From: Margaritispora aquatica
Taxonomy: Eukaryota; Ascomycota; Leotiomycetes; Helotiales; Discinellaceae
Assembly: GCA_007644065.1 (NCBI GenBank)
Contig: VJWN01000014.1
Coordinates: forward strand, 496,001 to 560,000
Length of the DNA: 64,000 bases
Reading direction: 5' to 3'
The position numbers were made by a program, and so were the translations under genes. Within the stretch, counting starts at the first letter, position 1; each line of letters starts with the position of its first letter. Under the pieces are notes generated by a model. That model searched no databases. It had not been told where the DNA came from and saw only the letters and a list, made by a program, of their open reading frames with translations. Shown piece by piece: positions 44,231 through 57,429 of the stretch.

Positions 44231-46421
44231 ATGTCTTCTTTGCCATTCCGAGACATCAATGTCCATGCATCTGCCTCTCATTATGCCTTCACTTCACCTT
44301 CCTCCCCATCAGCTCCAACTTTGATAGTCGACCGCCCTTCGGGAGATCTCCGATTAAATGATGGGGGCTTACTGGGAGGGAAGCGAGTGTCGAGTATCGC
44401 AGGCATTCTGGGAATGATCAAGTTGCGACTGGGTAAATAGTTTCAAATGCTCGATGGTGCTGAAACTGACTGTTAGTAGACAAGTATATCATTGTAATCA
44501 CCAAGGCACAGCCCATGGGCAGAATCAAGGGACATATGGTATATAAAGTTATTGCGACTGACTTTCTCCCCCTACGGGAACGTCCCCTACACGATGCAGA
44601 CGAAGACGCATATCTGGCCCTGCTTAAGGCATTTATCAAAACAAGCCCGTTGTATTTTTCGTACTCATTCGATATCACCAATACATTCCAGCGCCAATCA
44701 CAGCTTGATGTATCGGCGCCATTATGGAAGCGGGCAGACGATCGCTTCTTTTGGAATAAGTTTGTCCAGTCGGATCTGATAGACTTCAGAGTGTCAGGAA
44801 CTCGCCAACAGACTGGACAGCAGCCAGGTATTGATCCATACATACTTCCTGTGATGTTTGGTATGATGGAAATTTGCTCGACAAGCATAAAATCGACGCC
44901 ATTGACCATAGTCCTCATTACAAGACGTTCGCGACACCGAGCAGGTACTCGTTATTTCTCACGGGGTATTGATGAACAAGGACACGTCTCCAACTTCAAT
45001 GAGACAGAGCAGATCGTCATTCTTAATGATAGTACAAGTGGTATGGGTGGTTTTGCTGGTGGCGGTGGCATGCAAAATGGTAAAGTCGGTGGCTCGGGAG
45101 GGAAAGAAGTGCAGATTATGTCCTACGTCCAAACCAGAGGAAGTGTCCCCGTGTATTGGGCCGAAGTCAACACTCTGCATTACACCCCACGTCTTCAAAT
45201 CCGTGGGGTAGAGACCGCTGTGTCTGCAGCAAAAGCCCATTTTGATGAGCAGATTCGGTTCTATGGCGATAACTACTTAGTCAACCTTGTGAACCAAAAA
45301 GGTCGGGAAGTCAGGGTAAAGGAAGCCTATGAACAGATGATCAAGCTTCTTGTATCATCACCCCAGCAAAGCAAACAGCAAGACAGCATCTCCGATGAAA
45401 AGTTCCGTGTGGTTGAGTCTAGTGGACAACGTCAGGAGTTTGATCGTTTGCATTATGTCTACTTCGACTTTCATAACGAGACGAAGGGTCTTCAATGGCA
45501 CCGGGCTCAACTTCTTCTTGATCAGCTTCATAGCGCTCTTGACAAACAGCAGTATTTCCGAGGTGTTGATATGCCTGCTGACACAGAAGGAAGACTTGAA
45601 GTCCGAAATCATCAAACGAGTGTTGTTCGAACAAACTGCATGGATTGCTTGGATCGCACGAACGTGGTTCAAAGCATGCTTGGTCGATGGACACTCAATC
45701 GTCAGCTAACAGACTTGGGGGTCTTGTCAAGAGGCGAGACCTTTACCTCTGCAGATAACGATTTCGAAGTTCTGTTCCGTAAAATTTGGGCAGACAATGC
45801 AGATGTGGTCTCGAAATCCTACTCTGGTACAGGTGCCTTGAAGACAGACTTCACACGTACAGGCCAAAGAACCAAAGCCGGTGCGCTTCAGGATCTTCAG
45901 AACTCGATTACCAGATATATGAAGAACAATTTCGCAGATGGTCCTCGACAAGATGCATTTGACCTGTTCTTGGGAGCCTACCTTCCAAATACTGGATCTC
46001 AATTCGTCTTCACAGACAGACGGCCTCTCTTCATTCAAGCTGTACCATATGTTCTCTTTTTCAGTTTATTCCTTGTCATGGTTGGTACATTCTCGAGACG
46101 AATGCCAGATGCTGCTGTTCTTCCAATGAGACTGTTTATTATCTTTTGGTTCATCGTCTCATTATGGTCCATGCAATTTGTTTACTCGAACGGAATGCTT
46201 TACGTATGTACACAGCTTCCCTCTATCGAACAATATTCTAACAGAGTTAGGTCAATTGGCCAAAGTTAAACCCTCGGCCATGGGCTACGGAAGGCTACCA
46301 CGAAGCCATCAACCAGGTGCGGAAGGACAAGATTCTTGGTTCTTTTGTTGCCCGACATGAGCGTGGTCTTAGTACTGCTCGGTTTGTCAATGCCGAGGAA
46401 GGCAAAAAGAGGCGAGAATAG
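44231..46421 (+). CDS. SAC1: Phosphoinositide phosphatase Sac1
   Basis: 698 residues from exons 44231-44432, 44480-46203 and 46251-46421. The start MSSLPFRDINVHAS opens the Sac N-terminal region. The catalytic CX5R motif is CMDCLDRT with Cys454 and Arg460. Two membrane segments near the C-terminus (VPYVLFFSLFLVMVGTF and LFIIFWFIVSLWSMQFVYS) anchor it in ER/Golgi membrane, and the tail ends in a basic KKRRE. Sac1 removes the 4-phosphate from PI4P and counters lipid gradients at ER contact sites. The last exon, VNWPKLNPRPWATEGYHE, confirms the final splice. Confidence 0.95.
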
Positions 46422-46968
46422 ATGGGCACCTGCGAAGGTGCTTAAGTCATAATTCGCCAGAATTCACTATATATCGTTTTGATATTATTAGAGTTTAGAG
46501 ACGAGCATGATACGGATATCAAATACCTTAATGTTTACATATGATCTTGAATGTTGTGCCTCACGGTTGTTTACGGCACAGTGTTGTGAGGTTTTGTTTC
46601 GTCTAGCTGTCTTTGTTTCGAGAACAAATATGTACCCCCTCATGATTGGCGTAGCGATATTCTGTTTTCACTTTTACGATCTATCTGCTGATTACTACTC
46701 AGGATGCACAAAACACTGATCTTCGACCATGGGTTGGCATCACGAAATCTGGTGGGACTTTCGCGTAATCTAGGGGATCAGGGCAGCTCTGTTTCTACCC
46801 CACTTTGCGCTAAGCCGGCAGTCCCACTTTTAGCAAGACCGAGTCACGTTTCACTTCTGGTCATCTATTTTATACATATACTACTTCGTCCTTGTCCTCG
46901 TTCTCGTTCTCGTTCTATGTTGTCAAATGCTGTCTTTGACTACTCAAAGCTGCGCTGAGTAGGTAGCC
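46422..46968. other. Intergenic upstream of arylsulfatase
   Basis: Sac1 3' end and arylsulfatase promoter, same strand. I looked for a perfect CYS3/MetR-type ATGRYRYCAT site and did not find one by eye. Confidence 0.5.
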
Positions 46969-49015
46969 ATGAAATCACTCATCGCATGGCTTGCAGTTTT
47001 GATCGTGGGCACTGCCGCACTCCAGACACCGCTCAAAGATCATGGAGAAAACAAACCGAATATCATCGTCATTTTGACAGATGATCAAGATTTGCAATTG
47101 GGGTCGTTGGATTATATGCCATTGCTGAAGAAGCATATTACTGATAAGGGAACTTTTTACAAGCGGCATTATTGTACGACCGCTATTTGTTGTCCTTCGC
47201 GAGTTACATGTAAGTGGCCAGGTTTCGTTCAGGTGATGAGCGGGTTGCTAATCATTGTTGACAGTATGGACGGGCCGAAATGCTCATAACACTAATGTGA
47301 CTGATGTCTTCCCACCATACGGTAAGTCATCCGATCTAGAGAAGAGAGCTCGGTTGACATCTCTTAAGGTGGATATCCCAAATTTGTCGCCCAAGGATTC
47401 AATAACGACTGGCTACCACTTTGGCTACAAAAAGCAGGATACACTACGTATTACACAGGGAAGTTATTCAATTCCCACTCGGTTCAAAACTGGAATAATC
47501 CCCGCCCATCGGGATGGACCTCATCAGATTTCCTTCTTGACCCTCACACTTACGAATATCTCAATGCAACTTTCCAGCGAAACGGGAATCTGCCTGTCAA
47601 TCACGCCGGCGAGTACTCAACTGACTTGATTGCACGAAAGGCGTACGGACTACTTGAGGAAGGTATTAATTCCAAGAAGCCATTCTTCTTGACGATCGCT
47701 CCTATTGCTCCACATTCAAATGTCGACCCTAGAGACATGGCTGAAGTAAATGGTACAAGGCAAGTGTTGATGACTGCACCGGTGCCGGCTGAAAGACACA
47801 AGCACTTGTTCCCAGATGCTAAAGTCCCTCGGAACGCGAATTTCAATCCTGATAAACCTGGTGGAGCGTCCTGGATCAAATTACTTGCCAAGCTGACCTC
47901 TTCGGTAATCGCTTACAATGATGATTTCTACCGGAAGCGACTCCAAGCTCTGCAAGCTGTGGACGAGATTGTCGAAGGCATCGTCACACGTCTTGAAGAT
48001 TATGGAATTCTGGACAACACATACATTATTTATACGACTGATAACGGATATCACATCTCACAGCACCGCTTACCGCCAGGCAAAGAATGCGGCTTTGAGG
48101 AGGACATCAACATTCCACTCATTATCAGAGGTCCCAATGTCCCCGTAGGAAAGGAGAGTAATGTTGTGACTGCACATACGGATCTTGCGCCTACGATACT
48201 TGGACTCGCAGGTGCGGAATGGGGATGGGGAGGCCTGGATGGGAGTCCGATCCCTCTGAGTGAAAATGAGATTGAGGTCGCGAAGGAGGATAGGCAGGAG
48301 CACGTCAATGTTGAGTTTTGGGGCCGTGCGATCGCCGAGGGAACGCATGTCTTCTCGCTTGACGATGGGAAATATGGTAAGTTCATCAAAGAAAAATTGA
48401 AAGATCTTACGTTGATAAGGTGCTAACTGTGGCTAGTGACCTATGCCGCGAACAACACTTACAAAGCCCTAAGAGTGATTGGGAAAGACTATAATCTTTA
48501 CTACTCAGTATGGTGCACGAACGAGCACGAACTTTATGATTTGACAGTATGCCTCCTTTCCCGATCCTCTACAAAGTCGCATTCCTAACATCAAACAGAC
48601 CGATCCCCACCAAGTCAATAACCTCTACTCCTCTACCATCTCCACGCTCTCACTGCCCCCCACAATCAAAATCGGCACCATCTCCCTCCCCATCTCCACC
48701 CTCCTGTCCCGTCTCGACGCCCTCCTCATGGTAACCAAGTCCTGCAAAGGTGCCACGTGTATCACACCTTGGTCAGCGATCCACGCCTCCGGGGATGTAA
48801 AGACACTAAAAGATGCGTTGGAAGAGAAATTCGATGCGTTTTATGCTAGTTTGGCTGGAGAGGAAGAGGGAGAGGGAGTGGAAGGGGCGAAAGGGAGAGT
48901 GGGCTTTAAGAAGTGTGAGTTGGGGTATTTGGTGGAGAGTGAGGGGCCGCAGGAGGTGCTGTATACATTCGAGAATTGGGCGAGGGGCGAGGGAAGGGGA
49001 AGAGAGGATTTGTGA
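46969..49015 (+). CDS. Secreted arylsulfatase
   Basis: 610 residues from exons 46969-47209, 47265-47321, 47369-48376, 48437-48546 and 48599-49015, all phases consistent. A signal peptide (1-19) precedes the sulfatase core. Metal ligands DD lie at 38-39 in ILTDDQD. The formylglycine motif C-x-P-S-R is CCPSR with Cys74 as the residue oxidised to formylglycine. Further active-site blocks are TGKLFNSH, APHSNVD and TTDNGYHISQHRL. It releases sulfate from aryl or other sulfate esters, here probably outside the cell. The next two genes downstream also suit sulfur acquisition. The acidic Gly/Glu stretch near the C-terminus is a loop-like insertion. Confidence 0.93.
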
Positions 49016-49881
49016 GGTTTACTTGAAGTGACATGGTTCCCGTTGAAAGATATTCGAAATTTGCGAAATATTGTGTGGATTTCGAAAGGTATAGTTTAAA
49101 GCAGTGAACAACATTTGATTATCGCACTGTTTATTTTTTGCTTGAAACTCTAAACTAAAGGTAATAGATTGACAATTCATGTACAATTTCTCTAAACGTC
49201 TAGTATGTCAAACCACATATCCAGCTACCAAAAGCTATACTTTGCGTGACGACACACTTCAAATCCTATCCTTAGCACTGACCAGTACGTCTTATCTCTA
49301 CCCTCTCGACATTTCAAAGCACCATCGCGGTCACTATCGTGATGTGGAGAAAACCGCAAGTCGTGCCCCGCACTCGAAAGCACGCAACTTCGTGCCGGAA
49401 CGACGTCTCCGCCTCTAGACATATCGCAATCCATAACGTACCTCATGCCCACGACACATTATCTTCCCCACAGACGCAGACTATCTTTAGATGCATACAG
49501 CCTACGCTATCCAATGCAGTCGTTCTATGGCGTCAAGTGGGGGTGGGATTGGGTCAAGTATTACGATTCGCGACGTGCAGATGTACGAGTTCCTTGTATT
49601 GTTATTGGATGGTTTGAGCCTTTCGTCTGTTTGTACAGGTATGTTCGTCAATGGGAGTATGGATTCATCATTTTCGAACTCTATTGCATGTCGGCGATGA
49701 CTCTACGGTGTCGTGCCGTGTTCCGCTGTTCTAGTGAAGTCGTGATTGAAGCTCTGTGTGTGTTGAAATACATATAGCCAACACTCTCCAGAGGGGAAAT
49801 TCTTGAACCCAGTTATTTCAGCTCAGTTCGGTTCACTCCATATCTCCAGCATCTCATTCATAAATTCATTAATCAGTCACC
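49016..49881. other. Intergenic between arylsulfatase and TauD gene
   Basis: No credible gene; frames at 49179-49777 lack domain features. Confidence 0.55.
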
Positions 49882-51055
49882 ATGGCACCTTCAGCAACAG
49901 AAGTCGAAACACAAACCACCATTCCAGTCCATCCTGGAAAGTTGGCGGTTACCTCATCGCCAACCAGGACTTATCCAAAGAACAATGGCTCCTTGGACAA
50001 ATACGAGCACTTTGAGTCCACACCTGTGATTGGTCGGGAGTATCCAAAGCTCAATCTCGTCGAACTCCTACAAGCACCAAATTCAGACGAGCTTTTGAAA
50101 GAGCTCGCACTTACCAGTACGTGCCCAATTCAAATTCATATACAAGCCCCCAGAACCCCTTTTAACAAGCCCAGTCTCCCAACGCGGCGTAGTCTTCTTC
50201 CGCTCGCAAGACAACCTCACAGCCGATCTTCAAAAGGAACTGATCCAAAAGCTCGGCCTCGCAGGCGGCAAGCCTTCCACCTCAGGCCTACACATCCACC
50301 CAATCCTGAACTCCGATCGGGAGGGCTACAAGGTCACCGATCTCGAGATCAGCACCATCGACTCGGAGCTCAACAAGAAGTTGTATAAAGACAACTCCGC
50401 GATCCGACAGCGCAAGCAGAAAGCCGGCGGCTGGCACGCCGACATCAGCTTTGAGCCCAAGCCTGCGGATTATTCCTCGCTTCGCTTAGTCGACCTTCCC
50501 AAGACTGGAGGCGACACCCTCTGGGCGAGTGGCTACGAGATTTATGATCGTATTAGCAAGCCATATCAGGAGTTCTTGGAGAAGTTGACTGTGACTTTCA
50601 GTCAACCTGGTTTCATCGAGGCAGCTGAGCGAGGCGGATTTCAGATCTACGATAAGCCTCGCGGGGCGCCCGAGAATGTTGGGCGGGAACTCAAGGCTGT
50701 GCATCCAGTCGTGCGGACAAATCCCACTTCGGGATGGAAGTCCATCTTCCCAGTCGGCGGGCACATCTCGCATGTAAATGACGTGTCGGAGTTGGAGTCC
50801 AAGGCGCTCCTAGAGTGGTTTGAGAGGCTGCTGATTGATAACCATGATCTGCAGGTGAGACTAAAGTGGCAGAACAAAAATGATGTCGCGATTTGGGATA
50901 ACCGATCTGTGTTCCACACGGCTACGTATGATATCGAGGGCCAGGGCGAGAGGTATGGGGTTAGGACTGTTAGTGTAGGCGAGAAACCGTTCTTTGATCC
51001 CGAGAGTAAGAGTAGGAGTGAGGCTTTGGCGGAGGCTGCTGGGGCTTCCGCTTGA
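49882..51055 (+). CDS. TauD/TfdA-family alpha-ketoglutarate-dependent dioxygenase
   Basis: 371 residues from exons 49882-50116 and 50175-51055. Iron ligands are His166 and Asp168 in GGWHADISF and His326 in SVFHTATYD. The Arg in GERYGVRTVSV is the expected 2-oxoglutarate anchor, and GVVFFRSQ near residue 85 is the family opening. Fungal members resemble yeast Jlp1, which oxidises alkyl sulfonates such as taurine to sulfite and an aldehyde. No signal peptide, so cytosolic. Its place between a sulfatase and an anion permease supports a sulfonate substrate, though related enzymes use other acids. Confidence 0.93.
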
Positions 51056-52343
51056 GACTTGGGTTGAATGTAGCTTTAGTCATTTTTGAAAATCTAGTTC
51101 AATATTTTATATGGTATTTGTGTCTTTCGTTGTGCTTTATTTCGAAGTGTTCGAAGCTTCAAATGTGATGTCTGAAAGGCCCCACGTGACCATTCTCGAG
51201 CATCATGGTCCAAGCGCATTCAATAACTTCAAATGTTGTCTTCCTCCGTCTCATCAACACAACTACTTCTTCTATGTCTACGCATCAATCCATCACACAG
51301 AATCCCATAGACTACAAAACCATATACTACCCCTCGTGTCCATCTCATTCGGGAGCACCCCACTAAACGAAAATACGATCACGCTCAATCGATCGCTAGC
51401 TCGCTTGCGAAAAGCACGCTTAGACAGGGGTCAAAGACGACATGGCTGCATTCCCCACCACCAGGATAACGGTACCTTATACGGGAAACCTCCCGCCTCT
51501 TAAAGGTACGCAAGCTTGTTAAAATTCTGTCGGCTTGGTTGTTTCGTTATCGGAGTCTTCTGATAAGCTATTCATGCTCGCGGACAAGACCTCGGTGGTG
51601 GACAGCTTCGGCTTGTGCAATATGGAGGCGTATTGCCTCATGGGAGACTTCTTGAAGCTTTTTTTCTGCCAGTATATCTCATTGGTATTGCATGCTGTGT
51701 TGAAAAAGCATTTTGGCTTTGTGGCTTAAAGATTTGAAGATTTAAAGATTTAATGTTGGCTATGAAGATGGGATGTTGTTCTGCAAGTTGTGGCAAGCGC
51801 TACACTTCTTTGTATGCAAGGCTTAATGCAAGAAGTAAACCGAGACAGTTCCTATTTCTTTATCGATGGGTTCTTAGTGTTATCGGAGTTGACAGCTATA
51901 GAACAATCAATTCTATCTTGGCTATAAGCCAAATCTCCATATTCGCAATATGCTCGCGTATTGCACAATAAGCAATGGCAATTCATCATCGGCATTATTC
52001 CACATTTGTTCATCTACACTTTACATGCACCATTGTTGGCTTAAGCAATACATTCTGTCGGGACGAAGAAGACGGGGCAAGATCCAATTGTGGAAAGTCT
52101 GTGTTTGATAGTCACATCATTTATGGCTCTCGAGGTGAAATCCAACGCAAATCCAAATATACGGGGAAAAATTGTGTGGAGTGGCAGTCCCACGCAGCAT
52201 GATGAATTTTCAGAGATCAACATGGCCACCATCATGGCGTCTGGGCAATGTTTGCCCAGAGTACTAATACTGCATGGCACCCTCCAAGAAACCTCTCATC
52301 AGCAGCGCATCACTCAAGCTTCACATACCCCAACCCAAGCACC
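51056..52343. other. Intergenic between TauD gene and permease
   Basis: 1.3 kb promoter region of the permease. Frames present are short and without domain pattern; a few ATTTAAAGATT repeats occur near 51730-51750. Confidence 0.55.
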
Positions 52344-54201
52344 ATGGCTCACGATGCCAATGTTAAGCAGCCTGTTGGCGACACTAAGCACGACAGCCAA
52401 GAGGAGCTGAATACCCAAGACAACAAACTCCTATACGAGGAGAACTCCGACTTTTCTCGCAAAGACGGAGCTTTCGTGTCGTCGTCTTCGGATTCAGATG
52501 ATGATAGCGAGCGGTATCAAGACAACCCGTTCTTGGATCCTGATGTCGCTGCCAAGTGGGCTCTCGTGTATGAGAAATCTCAGTATGAGTGTCGGCATGA
52601 GTTCGATCCAACTTTCACCTGGACCAAGGAGGAAGAGCAGAAGTTAGTGAGGAGACTTGATTGGAGAGTCTGTCTCTGGGCTTGTGTTATGTTCTTTGGT
52701 CTTCAAGTTGATCGTGGCAACTTGGTTCAAGCTGTTGCTGATAATCTGTTGAACGATTTGCACTTGACAACCAATGGTTCGTTTAACAGTCTGCTATCAT
52801 CTGCTTCAGCTAACAAGAAGAAATCAGATTACAATTTCGGCAACACCATCTTCCTAGTCTCTTTCCTCTGTGCCGAGCTTCCATCTCAACTTGTATCCAA
52901 GAAAATTGGACCCGATCGCTGGATTCCGATGCAAATCTCACTCTGGTCTATCGTTGCTATGTCACAATGTGCCATCACGGGCAAGAAGAGTTTCTATGCT
53001 ACACGTTCAATGCTGGGGTTACTTGAGGTAAACTTCTCCCTCTCGAGTTCAAGGACTCATCTGACAAGCAACAGGGAGGTTTCATTCCCGATATCGTCCT
53101 CTGGCTATCCTATTTCTACACCTCAAGAGAGCTGCCTATCCGTCTCAGGTAATTCTCAACCATCCCCACGAATTCTCCTTTCTCGCTAACCATCCCAGCT
53201 TCTTCTGGACCACCCTCTCGGGAACCACCATCGTAACCTCGATCCTTGCCTTCGGCCTCCTGCACATGCGCGGTGTCGCCGGTTGGGCCGGGTGGCGCTG
53301 GCTTTTCCTCATCGAAGGCTTCATCACCTTTTGCGTCGGCATCGCCTCATTCTTCCTGATGCCCGCCTCAGCCGTACAAACCAAAGCCTGGTACCGCCCC
53401 AAAGGCTGGTTCACAGAGCGTGAGATCAAAATCGTCGTGAATCGCGTGCTCCGCGATGATCCCTCCAAGGGCGACATGCACAACCGACAAGCCATCACAC
53501 CCAAGCGTCTGTGGGCTGCAGCCTGCGACTACGATCTCTGGCCTCTTTACGCCATCGGCTTGGTGGCTTACATTCCACAATCACCGACTAACTCCTATGT
53601 GACGCTCAGTCTGAAACAAGTCGGCTTCTCGACCTTCAACGTCAATCTAATGACGATCCCGTACTCGGTAATGCACATCATCACGCTCCTGCTCATCACG
53701 CAACTCAGCGAGCGCCTCAACGAACGCACTCTCGTCTCCATGCTCCAGCCCATCTGGACGCTCCCCTGCATCATCGCCCTCCGCTTCTGGCCCGGCGCGC
53801 AAAAAGACCCGTGGGCTACCTACGCGCTCATCACGGTGCTGCTCTCGTACCCATACTGCCACGCCATTCTCGTGGGCTGGACGTCCAAGAACAGCAACAA
53901 CGTGGGCTCCCGCTCCGTCGCAGCCGCGCTGTACAACATGAGCGTGCAAGTCGGATCTATCTGCTCGACGTTCATGTATAGAGCTGATGACAAGCCGTTA
54001 TATCATCGGGGCAATCGCAACTTGATTATTATTAATTTGTTGAGCATTTGCCTGTTTTTGTTCACCAAGGCGTATTATGTTACCAAGAATCGCAGGAGGG
54101 ATCGCAAGTGGAATGCCATGAGTGTGGAGGAGCAGATCGCGTATCGACAGAATACAACGTTGACGGGGTCCAGGAGGTTGGATTTCAGATTTGCTCACTA
54201 A
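52344..54201 (+). CDS. MFS anion permease, allantoate/Dal5 family (Soa1-like)
   Basis: 569 residues from exons 52344-52776, 52828-53027, 53075-53148 and 53199-54201, all in phase. A long acidic Ser/Asp-rich N-terminus (to about residue 90) leads into the first membrane segment, DWRVCLWACVMFFGLQVDRGN. LTTNDYNFGNTIF follows after the first splice. The signature RADDKPLYHRGN near the end is typical of the anion:cation symporter (Dal5) family. Yeast Soa1/YIL166C of this family imports sulfonates and inorganic sulfur anions, and the adjacent TauD and arylsulfatase genes fit such a substrate. Allantoate, vitamins or other acids remain possible. About 12 membrane segments are visible. Confidence 0.92.
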
Positions 54202-54821
54202 GTAGCGATGTGGTGTGTTGGTGTTTGTTGTAGTGTAGTTGTGTTGAGAGGTGAGTTTGGAGCAAGTGTAAAAAAGAGTGGCGGTAAACGAGGCAGGGAG
54301 AATGGGTATGGAGATCCATGTACTGAATATATCCCACTCCAAAGAATGGAATTTCGATCCTTACCAACATCGCCATCATCTTCATCTCCCTAACTCCGCA
54401 ATATCCCATCCATGGTTTCAAACGAATTGACAGATATGCATTAATATAACTAACTAAGGGGTATCAATATTTCGCTCCAAGTTACCATAAAAACCACCAA
54501 TTAAACAAGCCTCATAGTGTGGTCGTTATCGTCCCAATTAATCCCATCAAAACCACAAAGTCCTCCGATTCCAGAGAAGCAAATATACATTATTCGCACA
54601 CCTTCCATATCCCATTACTGACTTAACGCCGTTGAAATCCCATGTTTGTAAAAGTACTCAGCCCAATGACTGGCCATTACTGCTTCCTCGCGACTCAAAT
54701 GCCTCGCTCCCTAGCCAACACCGCCAATGCCACCAGAAACACAACTCCCAACTCCACCATCACTCAGCTTACTGTAACTCCAATCCTCCCTCTATGACGC
54801 TATCTAGCGCCAGTCAGGCAT
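54202..54821. other. Convergent spacer, no gene seen
   Basis: Between the permease stop and the stop of the Cys-rich regulatory protein. No coding or RNA signal. Confidence 0.6.
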
Positions 54822-57429
54822 CTACATCTCGCCTTCAAAGCCACCCCCATGTAGGCCCGCATTCCTCTTTCCCTTCTTCATAACCTCCAGCTCCATACCC
54901 GGACGCATCTCTCCTTGCAACAAATGCGACAGGTTCGATCCCGCATCCATTCCTACTGAATATCTATGGTCTGTGTTTTGAGGTGTAGCTACTACAATCT
55001 CAGCCGATGGCATAGCGTTCTCGTTATGCGGAAGTGGTGGTGCTCGGTAGCGAGGCTCGCGAAGCGTAAACGGCACTGAAGCCGAAGCGGGAGTCGATGG
55101 ATGTCCGAAGAAGGGATTGTTGAATGGCGACTCGTTGGAGAAGGTCGGTATGGTGTTGAGTGTGGGATCTAGTGGACTACAGTTGTTGTAGTTGAATGAT
55201 GGCATTGATGATGGTAAGGAAGAGAAGTTGGAGAAATCATTGGCCACGGGTAGGTATGGAATGAAAGTCCCAAAGACGTCGCAGAGTCCCGATGGCGAAG
55301 GAGTGAATGGAGGGAAGTCGTCGATGGGTATTGTGTTGGGTGCGAAGCTACCTTGTTGATTGAAGATAGGTGGAGATGTGAATGATTGTAGGAAGTCCGA
55401 GAAAGAGGAATCATTGAGCGGATTCGTATCTGTAGTTGTGGAGTAGGGATCCATGCTACTCTGGAAAGCAAGCTCTGTATGCTGTGGAACAGGTGCCCAA
55501 TCTCCAGGAAAGCTGGAGTGGTGTAGTTGTGGTACTTCGTTATATATTTCTTGAGTATATGTTTCTTGCGATAGAGCGCCTGTGGGGTGGAAATAGTCAT
55601 GATATGGCATGAAACTATGTGCATTCCTCGAAGTGTCAGGGATACTCATGTCGGTCTGCACTTTCATAACAGGTCTTCTCGCAGTATCACTTTTCGTCCT
55701 CAGTCTCGGAGGAGGCAGCGCTGATGTAGACACATTTTGTAATTCCCTCTGATGACCATGTTGCCGTGGTGTGGACAACCTCGCGCTCAGCTGCGCCATC
55801 GTTGTCCTAGGGTCTACTCCAACAAGAGACTGGCTTCTCAGTTTCAGACCATCTCCATCCACCGAATTGGACACTTGCAAGACTTGGCTTGATTCAGATT
55901 CCATAGCAATCGTCTGCTCATATGCCTGCCGACCCACCTCTTTGAACATTCGCGCAAGATTTGGATGTAGCCCCAACAAAGAAAAGTCCTCATGCGCAGC
56001 AAGTAGTCTGGCGAGCTCCCTATCAAATGTATCCGCATTGGGCAATGGAACTCTCGTCGATGTAATCTCTGGCTCATTATCTGCTAAAGATTAGCACAAG
56101 ACCTGTCAACTCAAATACCTAGTACTGACAAGGACTTGCAGGTCTTGATATACCCGGAAACAGAATATCCCAGATATCAAACCACTTCTCCACCTTGTGT
56201 TTTCCTCGATCCTTAATAACATCCTGCATCGCATCCCATTGTGCTGCATCAAACTGATGGCGGCTCCCATAATGATCCCTGTGCAGTATTAGCATTTCAC
56301 TATCACAAGCATATTGTTCGAGCAGGGGATGGTCTTACGTGATTCGCGAAAGACGATCCGAGGGTATCCTTGCTTTCACACACTCGGCATACTCGCGAGA
56401 TTTCTGGTATTGAGTTGGATATCGCTTGTGAAAGTGGCATGCAAAATTGATGGAGCTGTGAGGTTGCATTTGCCTAGGCTTCTTGGAAGTTGGAGATGCG
56501 TCTGGCTTGTCCGGATGATCAGGACCACGACCTCGCTTTTGGAATGATCGGGTTCGTCGGTGGCCTTTCGAGGTGGCACTGCTTGCTTGTACAGTTTGAT
56601 CACGTTTGTTGTCTGAAGAACTGCTCGATCTTGACTCACTCGAGGTGCCATAGCTTGCGATCCCAAGTTGCTGTGTTTGCTTAATATTCAAGGTTTGTTT
56701 GGATCCTAAAGTCGATTTGTCTCCTTTCGCAAAATCGGATGTATGATTGTCTGCTTTCGCATCTTCACGAACGGCCGAGTGGAACAAGCGAGGCAGTAAT
56801 CGTGCTACTAATGGCAAGTGATCACCAAGAAGAGAGACGATGCCAGATTCGATGATTTCAAGCACGTCTTCAAATATGGTCGCCCGCTGTACTGGTTCCC
56901 TTTCATCAATTGAACCAATCTCTGTGTCAACACAATCTAAAATTCTTGGTGAACTCTTGCTCAAAGCTTCTATGAGAACATTTCTTGATTGTGGTGAAGT
57001 TTGAGAGAAGGCTGTTGGTAGACAAGAAGCTGCTGGTGTAGCCTGACTAAACTCGGTTGTGATTACGCCAGTAGCATTCTCTGTGGACGCAGGATTTTGC
57101 TGCGATTCATCAAGAGACTTCGTCTGATCAGGCTCCAAGTTATCCGATTTGGGACTTTGCAGCTTCGCAGGTGTACTTTGACGCCGAGGGCAATAAGATC
57201 TTCCCTTGACCCATTGCTTCGACCTACTTTCGCTCGCTAGTATCGTAAACCAATTCCCCTCACAATGTTTGCAGTGTTGATGGTAACATTCACAACAATG
57301 CTGGTTGTGAATCGGCCCAGCTTGCATCTTACAATTGCAACAGTTCCAAGCATGTTCGTAAACGCGTTGGTTCGGGTGATCCTTTCCAAAGTTAAGAGTG
57401 GCCTCGTGCGCCGTGCTAACAACGGCCAT
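54822..57429 (-). CDS. Cys-rich, C2H2-like putative regulatory protein
   Basis: 832 residues from exons 57429-56339, 56278-56130 and 56080-54822. The N-terminus holds a Cys/His cluster (residues 30-56): CCNC, then HCCEC, then CKHC, a likely zinc-binding fold. Residues 100-300 are Ser/Gln-rich. A fungal C2H2-like block follows, with CHFHKRYPTQY and HYGSRH, then the partner motif KWFDIWDILFPG and PASPY across the splice. The usual second CxxC of this block is missing. The C-terminal 420 residues are Ser/Pro/Asn-rich, as in activation domains. A second protein with the same N-terminal cluster starts at 63287. Probably a fungal-specific regulator; DNA binding is not shown. Confidence 0.82.
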
